From NCBI RefSeq assembly GCF_000246985.2, contig NC_022084.1:1348817-1412816 (forward strand): a stretch of 64,000 bases of DNA, given 5' to 3'. Shown piece after piece: positions 26,572-36,451 of this stretch. A program made the position numbers and the translations under genes. This stretch comes from Thermococcus litoralis DSM 5473 (lineage in GTDB: Archaea > Methanobacteriota_B > Thermococci > Thermococcales > Thermococcaceae). The first letter of the stretch is position 1; the number at the start of each line of letters is the position of its first letter. A model generated the notes under the pieces. That model made no database searches. It worked only from the letters and a program-made list of their open reading frames with translations, and was not told where the DNA came from.

Positions 26572-27739
26572 TTCAGCACCTCCAAAACTTTTTCATCATC
26601 GATTTCAAAACCCCTTTCAAGCATCCACTTGTCATTGAAGATCTTTGTTAGGTAGTTCCTTCCGGTGTCAGGAACATCACGACGATTTTCTTTCCGGTTA
26701 TTTTGTGCTCTTTCAGGTATTTTATTGCTCCATAGAGTGCCGCCCCTGAAGACCCTCCAGCTAAAATGCCCTCTTTTCTTGCTAAAAATCGTGTCATTGC
26801 AAAGGCTTCCTGATCATTAACGACAACTATATCATCCACTAGGCTTAAATCCACGGTTTCTGGGAGAATATCTTCTCCGATTCCCTCTACCAAATATGGA
26901 TGGGCCTTTTTCAAGGCCTTTTCCAAACTCATCCCTTTCTTTACGAGGTGATATATCGAGCCCACTGGATCGACACCTATTATCTTAATGTCTTCTTTTT
27001 TCTCCTTCAAATAGCGCCCAATTCCGGTTATCGTCCCCCCGGTGCCTATACCAGCGAATATGTAGTCTATCTCTCCATTGGTCTGCTTCCAAATCTCTCT
27101 TGCTGTAGTTTCATAGTGTGCTAGGGGATTGTACTTGTTAAAGTACTGATTCGGGATATATGCATAAGGTGTCTCTTCAACTTTTTCATTTAGAATTGTA
27201 CTAAGTTCACTAATCTTCTCCTCTTTTACAAGATTTTGTACGTATTCTACTATCGCTTTAAGTTCTTCTCGAGTTACTGCTCTTCTTTTCTTCCAGATTA
27301 GATTTCTTACGGCTTCGGCTACCTTATAGTATGAGTTTGGATCGCTTGCTGCCACTGCTGTTGGAGTTCTAATTACAAAAGCTCCTAGGGCTCTGAGAAG
27401 AAACTCCTTTTCGTGGCTCATCTTGTCGGGCATAGTGAAAACCGTTAAATAACCTTCATCTGCTGCCACTAGGGCTAGGCCAACTCCTGTATTCCCTGAA
27501 GTGGGTTCAATTATCACTGCCCCCTCAGCTATTTTCCCTTCTTTCTTTGCCCCTTCAATCATGTATTTGCCTATTCTGTCTTTTATACTTCCTCCGGGGT
27601 TAAAGAACTCCACTTTAGCATATAACTCGTTCTTGACGTTGAAGTGTTTCTCTATCTTTTTAAGCCTGACTAAGGGGGTCTCTCCAATGGTTTGTACAAT
27701 GTCTTCATAAATACTCATTTTTGTGTAATTTTCCTCCAT
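26568..27739 (-). CDS. Cysteine synthase/cystathionine beta-synthase family (C-terminal frameshift)
   Basis: PLP beta-replacing enzyme: TPLVRLKKIEKHF, the PLP lysine in NPGGSIKDRIG, EPTSGNTGVGLA, GTGGTITGIGRYL, GILAGGSSGAAL. As read, it ends at 26648 with FLTPEGTT. Adding one base in the GG (plus strand) at 26671-26672 restores FPDTGRNYLTKIFNDKW and runs to 26568. A charged insertion (about residues 145-185, rich in Glu and Lys) separates the halves, longer than in bacterial CysK. ATG 27739 has GGTGAT 4 nt upstream. Confidence 0.88.
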
Positions 27740-27758
27740 TCTAATCACCACTTACACA

Positions 27759-27782
27759 TTAGTGACTAAAAGTGCATATATA
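27759..27782 (-). promoter_or_regulatory. Promoter and palindrome of the transsulfuration operon
   Basis: Minus-strand TATA (ATATATATGC, about 27773-27782) is followed at once by the palindrome TTAGT-G-ACTAA (27759-27769), 20 nt before the ATG. A repressor site here could sense sulfur or amino acids; the regulator is unknown. Confidence 0.45.
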
Positions 27783-27912
27783 TCTTTCGATTGCGGCAAA
27801 GCTGCTTTTTGAAAAATAGGAAACAACTCATGGTTATTTAACGAAAGGTTTGAAATAAAAGGTTTTGGACAGAACTGTGAAGTCTATAGGCTTTTTTGTG
27901 TTTTATTTGCTT

Positions 27913-28518
27913 TTATGGTTTTGTCGCCACTATCAGCCTCACGATATCATAGAAGAGGTTCTCGACCTTTTCTATTTTAAAGCCCGCCCTCTCGATGTTT
28001 CTCTGAGTTTCCCTCAGCAGAGAAGTTCCGAGGAGCGTTCTTATGAAGGGCTCCATGAGGTAGAGGGGGACGTTGAGAAGCTTTGACTCGCTTTTCATGT
28101 GCTCAAGAAATATTGCTCTTCCTCCGGGTTTTAGGACTCTATAAGCCTCTTTTAGTCCTTTAATCGGATCTGGAACTGTACAGAAGACGAACGTGCTAAC
28201 TATAGTGTCGAAGGTATTATCCTCAAACTCCAGATCTTGGGCGTCCATGTATAAAAGCTTGACGTTCTCCAGTCCGAGCTTCCTTCTCCGTTCTTCAGCT
28301 TTTTTAAGCATGTTTCTGCTGAAGTCTATGCCAATAACCTCCACATCCTTCGGGTAATATGGGAGGTTCTTTCCCGTTCCTACTCCTATCTCGAGGACTT
28401 TACCTTTAACAAGACTTAGGGCTTTTTTCCTGTATTTTGAAAAAGCTTGTAGCTCCATCGGGCTCTCAAACAGATCATAAATCTTTGCAAACCTATCATA
28501 TTTTTTCGCGGGGTTCAC
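27913..28518 (-). CDS. SAM-dependent methyltransferase (UbiE/ArsM-like class I)
   Basis: 201 residues: KYDRFAKIYDLFESPME, the SAM loop VLEIGVGTGKNLPYYP, GIDFSRNMLKKAEERRRKLG, FDTIVSTFVFCTVPDP, VLKPGGRAIFLEHMKSE. Similar small enzymes act on phospholipids, quinones or metalloids; the target is not clear here. Its place in a metal island makes a metalloid substrate possible but unproved. Confidence 0.85.
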   Translation of the reverse strand: MNPAKKYDRFAKIYDLFESPMELQAFSKYRKKALSLVKGKVLEIGVGTGKNLPYYPKDVEVIGIDFSRNMLKKAEERRRKLGLENVKLLYMDAQDLEFEDNTFDTIVSTFVFCTVPDPIKGLKEAYRVLKPGGRAIFLEHMKSESKLLNVPLYLMEPFIRTLLGTSLLRETQRNIERAGFKIEKVENLFYDIVRLIVATKP

Positions 28519-28677
28519 GGTTCTCGCCTGTTAATTATCTTTGCAAACTTCCAATTAAGATTATCCTTGCTATTCTGGTAAAGGAACAACTTTTTGCTTG
28601 CCATGTTGGGAATGATAAGCCTATTAATATTGTGTTCACTTAGTAGTAAGTAGAAAAAGAAACAGGAGGATGATAAG

Positions 28678-29034
28678 ATGGAATGGAAGTCGCTATTAAT
28701 CGGATTCATAATTGGGGCACTCATAGCAATCCCGTATGGCCTAGCCCATTCAGGCGGGGTTGATGAAGAGGGAGGAAGCTTTTGGAATGGCTGGGGAATG
28801 ATGAACGGCCATGGAATGGGCATGGGAATGATGGGCCACGGCATGCACGGCATGATGGACGAACACGAGGAGATGGAGGAGTACATGACCGATGGGAACT
28901 TCACCGAGCTCCATGAAGAAATGGAAAAGGAGATGGAAGAGCATATGGGCATCAGCTGGGAAGAAATGAAGGAAATGCACGAGGCATGCGAGAAGTATAT
29001 GGGCTTTGAAGAAGAGGAAGAAGAGAGCCCATGA
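28678..29034 (+). CDS. Membrane-anchored Met/His-rich protein
   Basis: 118 residues: one N-terminal helix or signal (LLIGFIIGALIAIPYGLAHS), then a Gly/Met/His stretch (NGHGMGMGMMGHGMHGMM) and an acidic Met-rich helix. Met and His clusters outside the membrane are typical of copper or silver binding. GGAGGATG precedes the ATG. Near CcdA-like, CopR and CopA genes, supporting a copper role. Confidence 0.78.
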   Translation: MEWKSLLIGFIIGALIAIPYGLAHSGGVDEEGGSFWNGWGMMNGHGMGMGMMGHGMHGMMDEHEEMEEYMTDGNFTELHEEMEKEMEEHMGISWEEMKEMHEACEKYMGFEEEEEESP

Positions 29035-29074
29035 CTTGCCTATCTTTCATTTATTTTAGGAGGGGGTCAATTCT

Positions 29075-29428
29075 GTGAAAAGGTTCTTTATTGGAATCTT
29101 GTTTTTGTTAGTACTTTTGTTACCATTTTTCTATCTTTACCCGGCTTCTAAGGGGGGAGATATCTTTTCAGGCTATGTTTTGGAGGGAAAACCTGTAGAG
29201 ATCCAAGATGCGGTTGTTCTTGCAGACACTGACTGTACACCAAACAAAGAGTATACTACTCTCACATGCACAGCAATAATTAATGCCAACGGAGAGATTT
29301 TGAAAGTGCGCTATACTCACCCCATTGATGTCCCCTGTCTTTCGAGGGGGGATAAGGTTAATATATCAATACAGCAAAATTCAACTCTGAGAATTGTGCG
29401 AATGAGCAAGCCCTCGATGAAGCATTGA
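29075..29428 (+). CDS. Small membrane-anchored protein, unknown
   Basis: 117 residues with an N-terminal hydrophobic anchor (FFIGILFLLVLLLPFFYLYPA) and an outer domain with three Cys (DTDCTPN, LTCTAI, VPCLS). GTG start after GAGGGGG. No family recognised. Short spacing to its neighbours suggests an operon with the Met/His-rich protein and the CcdA-like protein; the Cys residues could bind metal or form disulfides. Confidence 0.7.
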   Translation: MKRFFIGILFLLVLLLPFFYLYPASKGGDIFSGYVLEGKPVEIQDAVVLADTDCTPNKEYTTLTCTAIINANGEILKVRYTHPIDVPCLSRGDKVNISIQQNSTLRIVRMSKPSMKH

Positions 29429-29477
29429 ATCCAAACGATAAAATCGATAACACAAACTTACAAAGAGGTGCTACAAA

Positions 29478-30218
29478 ATGAAAAAGACCATCTTGATATT
29501 ATTTGGTCTGTTAAGCATGAGCGGAAGAGTTCTAGCCGAGCCCATAAACGAATTTACGGGATTGACGACCCTTTCCGTAATAGCACTTGGGATTCTGAAT
29601 GCATTAAGGCCCTCTATTTTCCTGATGATTGTGTTTCTCCTCTCGATGATAGCCCTGATCGACAAAAATAAGGTTCTCAAAGTTGGACTCTCGTTTACTG
29701 CGGGAGCTTTTCTGGGATATACCATAATAGCCTCCGTCTTGATGAACCTCCACGGAAAATTTATCGGCTTAAGGTACTTTGTTGTGGCATTTGGCATCTT
29801 AGTTGGAGCCTACAAAATAGCATCATCTCTGGGATATGTAAAAATATCCCCAAGCAACCCCCTGAGGGAGAAAAGCAACAGAATTCTTGAGAGGGCCACA
29901 TCACCACCGAGTGCTTTTTTAGTGGGTGGCATAATGTCTTTTCTCTCTCTTTCGTGTGTTCTTCCCTCGTACCTGCTTGTAACCTCTTTGTTATCTGATG
30001 GATTCTCCTTAGGCACTAGGGCAGTACTCTTGGGAGTGTTCATTGGGATTTCAGTGCTTCCCTTGGCATTAGTTACGTTGGGGTTCCACTATGGAAGCAG
30101 ATATGCAAAGCTCGGCGAAACGGTCAACAAACTCTCAAAAATGAGTGGAAGAGGGGACTTAGCCATGGGAGTGATCTTGGTGGTTGTTAGTGTTCTCTAC
30201 CTTTTGCTCCTTGGATAG
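29478..30218 (+). CDS. CcdA/DsbD-like membrane protein
   Basis: 246 residues, about six membrane segments after a probable signal sequence. Layout and FLSLSCVLPSYLL, with a Cys next to Pro in a membrane helix, resemble the CcdA/DsbD thiol-transfer family. The second conserved Cys of that family is not obvious, as the first half has NALRPSIFLM where a Cys would be expected. It overlaps convergent copR by 60 bp. Confidence 0.65.
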   Translation: MKKTILILFGLLSMSGRVLAEPINEFTGLTTLSVIALGILNALRPSIFLMIVFLLSMIALIDKNKVLKVGLSFTAGAFLGYTIIASVLMNLHGKFIGLRYFVVAFGILVGAYKIASSLGYVKISPSNPLREKSNRILERATSPPSAFLVGGIMSFLSLSCVLPSYLLVTSLLSDGFSLGTRAVLLGVFIGISVLPLALVTLGFHYGSRYAKLGETVNKLSKMSGRGDLAMGVILVVVSVLYLLLLG

Positions 30219-30779
30219 TCTAATCTTCTCTAAGTTCTCCCTTGTTTTCTTGAATTCTCTAAAACAAGTCTCACAGCAGAAGAAATACACTTTATTGCGG
30301 TATTTGTAGACTATTGGTTCTTCGGTAATCTCTCTTCCACAGTAGTCACACTTAAAAGGCACTCTAATCTTTATGGCTCTCTCCCTTTCCTTCATCTCCA
30401 GCACTGGCATTATATCTATCACTTCAAACCCAGCACCTTCAATGACCTGTCTGAGCTGTTCCATGTTCTCCACTGCAACCTTTATGACATACTTTTTACT
30501 TGTGAACTTGTTGATCTCGATAATTTCGTTAAACTCTTCAAGTTTTTCAGGATTTTCGGTCTTTATTATCATAAGCACCAGATTCTCAGCCCTCTCAAGC
30601 TCTGGAGCGATTTGTATAGTGTACTTTCTAATTATGCCTTCTCTTTCTAACCGTTCTATCCTTGATCTTACAGTTGGTCTGCTTACTCCCAATAGTTCCG
30701 CGAGTTCGGATATGCTAAGCCTCGAATTGTCTCTAAGGAGATAAATAAGCTTCAAATCGACCTCATCAAGCTTTGTCAT
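30159..30779 (-). CDS. copR: Lrp/AsnC-type regulator with TRASH metal-sensing domain (CopR-like)
   Basis: 206 residues: an AsnC-type helix-turn-helix (KLIYLLRDNSRLSISELAELLGVSRPTVRSRIERLEREGIIRKY), a ligand-like middle, then a TRASH domain (FKCDYCGREI, YFFCCETCFREFKK) and a His-containing end (NHQDHSHG). This matches archaeal copper regulators CopR/CopT, including CopR studied in T. onnurineus. Divergent from copA, its probable target. Confidence 0.9.
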   Translation of the reverse strand: MTKLDEVDLKLIYLLRDNSRLSISELAELLGVSRPTVRSRIERLEREGIIRKYTIQIAPELERAENLVLMIIKTENPEKLEEFNEIIEINKFTSKKYVIKVAVENMEQLRQVIEGAGFEVIDIMPVLEMKERERAIKIRVPFKCDYCGREITEEPIVYKYRNKVYFFCCETCFREFKKTRENLEKIRLSKEQKVENTNNHQDHSHG

Positions 30780-30796
30780 TTATGATCACCTTCCCG

Positions 30797-30830
30797 TTAT
30801 GTTATCATAATTATCAAAGTATAAAAATTT
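30797..30830. promoter_or_regulatory. copR-copA divergent promoter with palindrome
   Basis: The shared A/T core AGTATAAAAATTTT (about 30818-30830) can serve as TATA on both strands. On the copR side lies a perfect inverted repeat TTATG-TTAT-CATAA (30797-30810), 18 bases before the copR start. It would suit self-repression. Confidence 0.5.
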
Positions 30831-30909
30831 TCCTATGAAACTTCACATTTTGTCAAAAAATAACTTCAATAATCCTTTCAACGAATACATAACCGGAGGT
30901 GAATCCTAC

Positions 30910-33315
30910 ATGGAGATCAATATAAAAATTACAGGGATGAGTTGCGCTTCATGTGCTAAAACCATAGAGGTCGCCCTCAAGGAATTAGAGGGTGTGAAGG
31001 ACGTTAAAGTAAATTTGGCGACGGAGACCGCCTATGTTAAGTTCGATGAGTCAAAGGTTAGTATAACCCAAATCATTAGAGCAATAGAAAGCGTTGGCTA
31101 CGGTGTAGTGAGGGAGAAGAGGGATGCAATAATAAAGATTGGTGGCATGACCTGTGCTTCATGTGTAAAAACAATAGAAACCGCCCTCAGGGAATTACCC
31201 GGCGTATTGGATGTCAAGGTAAACCTCGCCACAGAGAAGGCCACAGTTAGCTATGACCCAACATTAGTTGATATGGAAGAAATACAGAAGATCATAGAAG
31301 AATTCGGATATCAGTTTTTAGGTGTTGAGGGTGAAGAAAGCATTGATATAGAGAAGGAAGTAAGAGAGAGGCACCTAAGAGACATGAAGAAAAAGCTCAT
31401 TGTCGCCTGGACATTTGGTGGCATTATAACCCTAATGACGTACAGGTGGCTTCTAGGCTTCAATTTTGAGATTCCATATATGCTATGGATCCAGTTTGCC
31501 TTAGCAACCCCAGTTATAGTGTATTCCGGAAGAGAAATGTTCCTAAAGGCTATCAGATCTTTAAGACACAAGACGCTCAACATGGACGTAATGTATTCAA
31601 TGGGTGTAGGTTCAGCATATATTGCGAGTGTACTTGCAACAGTTGGCATCCTGCCGAAGGAGTACAATTTCTACGAGGCAAGCGTGCTCCTATTGGCGTT
31701 CCTGCTCCTTGGAAGATACCTCGAACAGGTGGCAAAAGGAAGAACAAGTGAGGCAATCAAGAAGCTCATGGGGCTTCAGGCAAAGAAGGCAACTGTAATC
31801 CGAGATGGAAAAGAGGTTGAAATACCCATAACTCAGGTTAGAGTAGGAGACATTGTAATAGTCAAACCGGGTGAGAAGATCCCGGTTGATGGGGTCGTGA
31901 TTGAAGGAGAGAGCTATGTTGATGAATCAATGATAACAGGAGAACCAATACCAAATCTAAAGAAAAAAGGTGATGAAGTCATTGGGGGTACAATAAACAA
32001 GAACTCCGTTCTGAAGATTGAGGCAAAAAGAGTTGGTGGGGAGACAGTCTTAGCTCAAATTATCAAGCTCGTTGAGGAGGCACAGAACACAAGACCGCCA
32101 ATACAGAGAATAGCAGACAAGATTGTGACATATTTCATTCCAGTAGTACTAACGATAGCCCTGCTCTCCTTTGCATACTGGGGATTAATAGCAAAGCAGC
32201 CGCTTATCTTTGCGTTCACTACTCTCATTAGTGTCTTAGTGATAGCGTGCCCATGTGCCTTTGGAATGGCAACACCAACGGCCCTAACAGTTGGAATGGG
32301 CAAGGGAGCCGAGATGGGTATACTTATTAAAAACGGCGAGGTGCTTGAGATTGCAAGAAAAGCTACGGTAGTGCTCTTTGACAAAACTGGAACCCTCACA
32401 AAAGGACGGCCTGAAGTCACGGATATAATAACCTTTGGCATGGATGAAAAAGAACTCTTAAAGCTAGTAGCATCAGCAGAGAAGCGTTCGGAGCATCCAC
32501 TTGGAGAAGCAATTGTCAGAAAAGCTCAGGAACTTGGAATTGAGGTTGTAGATCCGGAAGAATTTGAGGCGGTTACTGGAAAGGGCATCAAAGCCAAGGT
32601 AAATGGAAAAGAAATACTAGCTGGAAACAGAAAACTGCTCAAAGAAAACGGATATTCAATAGAAAACGTTGAAGAAATACTTCACAAACTTGAAGACGAG
32701 GCAAAAACAGCAATAATAGTTGCTATAGACGGCAAGATAGTAGGAGTTATCGGAATCGCAGACACAATAAAGGAGCATGCGAAAGAAGCCATTGAAGAGC
32801 TTCACAGAATGGGGAAGAAAGTAGGTATGATTACTGGAGATAACAGAAGAACTGCAAATGCAATAGCAAAACAGCTCAACATAGACTATGTCCTGGCAGA
32901 GGTTCTCCCACAGGACAAGGCAAATGAAGTTAAGAAACTCCAAGAAAAGGGCGAGGTAGTTATCTTTGTAGGAGACGGTATCAACGACGCTCCTGCCTTA
33001 GCCCAAGCAGATATAGGTATAGCAGTGAGCTCTGGGACTGATATAGCGATGGAAAGCGGTGAAATAGTACTTATGAGAAACGACATAAGGGATGTCGTTA
33101 AAGCAATAAAGCTCAGTCAGAAGACGCTCTCGAAGATAAAGCAAAACTTTTTCTGGGCAATGATCTACAACATAATCCTAATTCCAATAGCCGCAGGATT
33201 CGCATACGTGCTCTTTGGAGTAACTTTCCAGCCGGAGTGGGCAGCAGGAGCTATGAGTTTGAGCAGTGTCAGTGTCGTTACAAACTCCCTCATGCTTAAG
33301 CGGGTTAGGGTTTGA
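30910..33315 (+). CDS. copA: Copper-exporting P1B-1 ATPase
   Basis: 801 residues with two N-terminal HMA domains, each MSCASC or MTCASC with [12 protein letters not shown]-type repeats. The core has CPC ([28 protein letters not shown]), [47 protein letters not shown], and the C-terminal [17 protein letters not shown] that marks Cu(I) ATPases. Start at ATG 30910 after GGAGGTGA; the frame is open to 30835 across the promoter. Regulated by adjacent CopR, by inference. Confidence 0.95.
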   Translation: MEINIKITGMSCASCAKTIEVALKELEGVKDVKVNLATETAYVKFDESKVSITQIIRAIESVGYGVVREKRDAIIKIGGMTCASCVKTIETALRELPGVLDVKVNLATEKATVSYDPTLVDMEEIQKIIEEFGYQFLGVEGEESIDIEKEVRERHLRDMKKKLIVAWTFGGIITLMTYRWLLGFNFEIPYMLWIQFALATPVIVYSGREMFLKAIRSLRHKTLNMDVMYSMGVGSAYIASVLATVGILPKEYNFYEASVLLLAFLLLGRYLEQVAKGRTSEAIKKLMGLQAKKATVIRDGKEVEIPITQVRVGDIVIVKPGEKIPVDGVVIEGESYVDESMITGEPIPNLKKKGDEVIGGTINKNSVLKIEAKRVGGETVLAQIIKLVEEAQNTRPPIQRIADKIVTYFIPVVLTIALLSFAYWGLIAKQPLIFAFTTLISVLVIACPCAFGMATPTALTVGMGKGAEMGILIKNGEVLEIARKATVVLFDKTGTLTKGRPEVTDIITFGMDEKELLKLVASAEKRSEHPLGEAIVRKAQELGIEVVDPEEFEAVTGKGIKAKVNGKEILAGNRKLLKENGYSIENVEEILHKLEDEAKTAIIVAIDGKIVGVIGIADTIKEHAKEAIEELHRMGKKVGMITGDNRRTANAIAKQLNIDYVLAEVLPQDKANEVKKLQEKGEVVIFVGDGINDAPALAQADIGIAVSSGTDIAMESGEIVLMRNDIRDVVKAIKLSQKTLSKIKQNFFWAMIYNIILIPIAAGFAYVLFGVTFQPEWAAGAMSLSSVSVVTNSLMLKRVRV

Positions 33316-33357
33316 CAACCCTTTTATCTTTTGAAGACAAAATAAATGGTGATGGGC

Positions 33358-33663
33358 ATGATAATCGAATACGATGGAAAGATCGACTTCACTAAGGGAA
33401 AGGTTGTGCTATGGTTTTCCATCCCGGGATGTCCTCCATGCAGACTAGTTGAGACCTTTATGGAAGAATTAAGTGAGGAATTCAAAGATATCCGAGTTAT
33501 CCATGTACACGCAGAGAAATGGGAAGATCTCGTGGACAAATTTGACATTCTGAATGTCCCTACACTCGTTTACCTCAAAGATGGAAAAGAGCTCACAAGG
33601 CAAAATCTCATAAGAACAAAGGAGGAAGTCCTACTGAAATTCGAAGAACTTCGTGAGAGTTAG
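33358..33663 (+). CDS. Thioredoxin-like protein (CPPC)
   Basis: 101-residue thioredoxin fold with the active site WFSIPGCPPCRLVETFMEEL, cis-Pro strand FDILNVPTLVYLKDGKEL. The CPPC site and short length differ from classic CGPC thioredoxin. GGTGAT 4 nt before ATG 33358. Next to copA, perhaps protecting thiols during copper stress. Confidence 0.88.
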   Translation: MIIEYDGKIDFTKGKVVLWFSIPGCPPCRLVETFMEELSEEFKDIRVIHVHAEKWEDLVDKFDILNVPTLVYLKDGKELTRQNLIRTKEEVLLKFEELRES

Positions 33664-33732
33664 CTTTGAATCAATTTGAAGCTTTCAAAATCCTTTTATA
33701 TTTTTAGAACGAGCATATTTTAGGTGAAAGAC

Positions 33733-34080
33733 GTGAAAAAAGTTATTGGAGCGGCAATTTTGTTGGTTTTGGCAGTGGGAGTTTATCTTCTAGGGTCTCA
33801 AGAAGGTGGAAGATACATAACTCTAAGGGCGACTTTCAAAATGGGTGGCGCAGTTTACAGGGGGTACGAGGTTGAAGAGGGAGTGCTTGTTTTTAAGTTT
33901 GAGCGAAGTGGGGACTTCTTTACGCAGGCAATAGAGACAAAAGAATTCACCACAAGGGAGAAACTCTCTCCTGGGAAAGTAATTATGGAGATAAACACCA
34001 ATGGCCAAATAAAAAGGTATGAGGCGAAGTTGATTGAAGAGAAAGGAAATGTAGTTATTTACGAGGCTAGCGAGCTCTAA
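33733..34080 (+). CDS. Small membrane-anchored protein, unknown
   Basis: 115 residues: N-terminal anchor (KKVIGAAILLVLAVGVYLLG), then a beta-rich domain without Cys. GTG 33733 has GGTGAA 4 nt upstream; a GTG at 33724 is in frame but overlaps that site. TATA TTTTATATTTT near 33696. No family recognised. Convergent with the nitroreductase gene, overlapping by 4 bp. Confidence 0.68.
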   Translation: MKKVIGAAILLVLAVGVYLLGSQEGGRYITLRATFKMGGAVYRGYEVEEGVLVFKFERSGDFFTQAIETKEFTTREKLSPGKVIMEINTNGQIKRYEAKLIEEKGNVVIYEASEL

Positions 34081-34667
34081 CCTTCTGGAACCCCAACAGG
34101 AAAGATGTATAAAGGCTCTCCAGGCACATCAATTACTTTTTTGACTTCTTCGTCTCTAAAGGCCCCAACTGCAACAGTCCCAAGTTTTAGGGCGGTAACT
34201 TGAAGGTAGATGTTTTGGCCCATATGGCCTGCATCTATGTGCACGTACCTATATCCTCTCTCCCCGTATCTTCTTGTCGTCCTTTCGTAGTGTGCAACGA
34301 TTATGATGTTTATCGGAGCTGTTTCTACGTGTCTCTGGCCTAAGCATGCTTTTGCTAAGGGTTTGTTTAAATCGCCTTCTCTCACGAGCTCTAAGCTATG
34401 AGTTTTCCCATCGTAGTGATAGAGACCGGGCTTAAGGCCTTCTACTTTTGACACCGCTACATAAACTTCAAATGGATAGCAAGCACCTGCGCTTGGAGAA
34501 GTTCTTTTACCCCAGGCGTTTATTCCATAAGCCGCCCAGAGTATCTGAGACACCTCTTCAAGGGTTAGCGGCTCATCTTTGTATTTTCTTATGCTCTTTC
34601 TCAGGTTTATCGCTTCCTCAACACTCATCTCGCCCTTAAGCCTTGGGGCGGGAAGTTCAACTTTCAT
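34077..34667 (-). CDS. SagB-type nitroreductase family protein
   Basis: 196 residues of the FMN-dependent nitroreductase fold: RKSIRKYKDEPLTLEEVSQILWAAYG, RTSPSAGACYPFEVYVAV, PGLYHYDGKTHSLELV, YRYVHIDAGHMGQNIYLQVTALKLGTVAVGAF. SagB relatives oxidise azolines in peptide modification, but stand-alone archaeal copies have unknown substrates. No cyclodehydratase is nearby. MKVELPAPRLKGEMSVEEAI is the likely start. Confidence 0.88.
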   Translation of the reverse strand: MKVELPAPRLKGEMSVEEAINLRKSIRKYKDEPLTLEEVSQILWAAYGINAWGKRTSPSAGACYPFEVYVAVSKVEGLKPGLYHYDGKTHSLELVREGDLNKPLAKACLGQRHVETAPINIIIVAHYERTTRRYGERGYRYVHIDAGHMGQNIYLQVTALKLGTVAVGAFRDEEVKKVIDVPGEPLYIFPVGVPEG

Positions 34668-34745
34668 GGCGCATCCCAGAATTGATGAAGGTGTCTTCAT
34701 TGATTAAGGTTTTGGTGTCAAAAGTTAAAAAGCAGAGAAAAACCT

Positions 34746-35843
34746 CTACTCCTCTGCAAGTACCAGTGCTGAACTTCCAGACTCGAATTTAGCTGTGAAC
34801 AAGCCTCTCGTCTTGTTGGCTATCCATACTAAGCTTAACATTATTGGCACTTCCTCCAAAACGCCAACAACCGTGGCCAAAGCCGCTCCGCTTTCAAGGC
34901 CGAAGAGGGCTATTGCAACAGCCACGGCCAGCTCAAAGAAGTTGCTTGCTCCTATGAAAGAGGCTGGAGCTGCAACCTTGTGTGGAAGCTTCCAGAGCCA
35001 CGCCCACCCGTAGGCTATCGCAAAGATGAAGTACGTCTGTATCGTCAGCGGGATCGCTATTAGGGCTATGTGGAGCGGGTTTTCGAGGATTATGTTACCT
35101 TGGAAGGAGAATAAGAGTATCAGCGTCAGCAAAAGGCCTACTATTGATACGGTGCTGAGCTTTGGAAGGAACTCGCGCTCGAACCACTCAACTCCTTTTG
35201 TTCTCAGGATGTGCTTCCGTGAGAAGTAGCCTGCCGTTAGCGGAATGACCACGAAGAGCACCACCGAGAGGAGGAGCGTGTCGTAAGGGACGGGAACCTC
35301 GTTGAGGCCCATTAGGAAGCCGACTATTGGAGCGAAGGCGAAGAGGATTATGAGGTCATTTGTTGCCACTTGGACTAGAGTGTAGAGGGGGTCGCCATCG
35401 GCCAAATAGCTCCACACGAAGACCATGGCAGTGCATGGTGCCGCTCCGAGGAGTATTGCCCCGGCTATGTACTCCTTAGCAAGTGAGGGCTCGATCAGGC
35501 CGAGCTTGATTGAGAAGAGCGTCCCTATGAAGAAGGAGCTTATTAGGAACATGCTGAAGGGCTTTATGAGCCAGTTGGTCACCCAAGTGACGATTAGGCC
35601 CTTGAGCATTTGACCCTTGTGGACGCGCCTTATGGCCGAAAAGTCCACCTTGACCATCATGGGATAAATCATCGCCCATATCAAAATCGCTATGGGCATG
35701 TTAACGTTAGCTATGGTGAACTTTGAGAGTGCTTGGGGTACTGCTGGGAAGAGCTTTCCGATGGCTATGCCTGTCATTATACACAGCGCCACCCAAAGGG
35801 AAAGATATTTTTCGAAGAAGCTCAATCCTTTTTTCTCGTCCAT
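34746..35843 (-). CDS. acr3: Arsenite efflux permease, Acr3 family
   Basis: 365 residues, about ten membrane helices. Carries the Acr3 signature helix with its key Cys (AILLGAAPCTAMVFVWSYLADGD) and NDLIILFAFAPI, FIGASNFFELAVAVAIALFG. Exports arsenite. ATG 35843 follows GGTGTGG. Divergent from arsC. Confidence 0.93.
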   Translation of the reverse strand: MDEKKGLSFFEKYLSLWVALCIMTGIAIGKLFPAVPQALSKFTIANVNMPIAILIWAMIYPMMVKVDFSAIRRVHKGQMLKGLIVTWVTNWLIKPFSMFLISSFFIGTLFSIKLGLIEPSLAKEYIAGAILLGAAPCTAMVFVWSYLADGDPLYTLVQVATNDLIILFAFAPIVGFLMGLNEVPVPYDTLLLSVVLFVVIPLTAGYFSRKHILRTKGVEWFEREFLPKLSTVSIVGLLLTLILLFSFQGNIILENPLHIALIAIPLTIQTYFIFAIAYGWAWLWKLPHKVAAPASFIGASNFFELAVAVAIALFGLESGAALATVVGVLEEVPIMLSLVWIANKTRGLFTAKFESGSSALVLAEE

Positions 35844-35908
35844 TTTCCACACCCATCTGGGTTGAAGGAGTTTTCAAATAAAAGTCTTTTTAAAACCAAA
35901 GGTGAAAG

Positions 35909-35929
35909 TTCAAATGAAGTATTCTTCAT
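35909..35929. promoter_or_regulatory. acr3-arsC intergenic operator
   Basis: TTCA-AA-TGAAG (35909-35919) runs into a perfect inverted repeat ATGAAG-TATT-CTTCAT (35914-35929). TTCAAATGAAG occurs again at 37282-37292 before the second BASS transporter. Likely bound by the ArsR-type regulator encoded at 36441. Confidence 0.55.
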
Positions 35930-36001
35930 CTATATTGATCTCTATAGATTATTGCGGAAAGATATTTAAAATGACTTTCTAACTCCATCGTGGTGAAGAA
36001 A

Positions 36002-36451
36002 ATGGAAGAAAAGCTCATCCTCTTCGTCTGCGTGAAGAACTCCGCAAGAAGTCAGATGGCAGAAGCTTTCTTCAACCACTTCAACGATGACCCAAGGTTC
36101 AAGGCCATGAGCGCAGGAACGGAGCCGGCTGAAGAGATAGACCCGCTCGCGAGAAAGGTCATGGAGGAAATTGGAATTTCTCTCGAAGGCCAGTACCCGA
36201 AGCTCTACACCGAGGAGATGGCCGATAAAGCTTACATTGTCATCACAATGGGCTGTCTCGACAAGTGCCCCTACGCTCCGCCCGAAAAGACGTGGGATTG
36301 GGGGTTAGATGACCCCTACGGCCAGCCAATAGAGAAGTACCGCGAAGTGAGGGACGAGATAAAGCGCCGCGTTTTGAAGCTCATCGAGGACTTGAAGGCC
36401 GGTAAGAGTAGAGAAGAGATAATAGGGAGAAAGAGCCTCTTCACTCTTTGA
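36002..36451 (+). CDS. arsC: Arsenate reductase (low-molecular-weight phosphatase type)
   Basis: 149 residues. Active loop C10-x5-R16 (FVCVKNSARSQMAEAFFNHF), redox cysteines in MGCLDKCPYAPPEKTW and the acidic WGLDDPYG loop match thioredoxin-coupled ArsC. Reduces arsenate to arsenite for export by Acr3. ATG 36002 with GGTGAA upstream. Its 3' end overlaps the regulator gene by 11 bp, convergent. Confidence 0.94.
   Translation: MEEKLILFVCVKNSARSQMAEAFFNHFNDDPRFKAMSAGTEPAEEIDPLARKVMEEIGISLEGQYPKLYTEEMADKAYIVITMGCLDKCPYAPPEKTWDWGLDDPYGQPIEKYREVRDEIKRRVLKLIEDLKAGKSREEIIGRKSLFTL

Noticed and set aside
29468-29671. 67-codon frame overlapping the CcdA-like start
   Set aside because: Different frame inside a clear membrane protein gene; no ribosome site.
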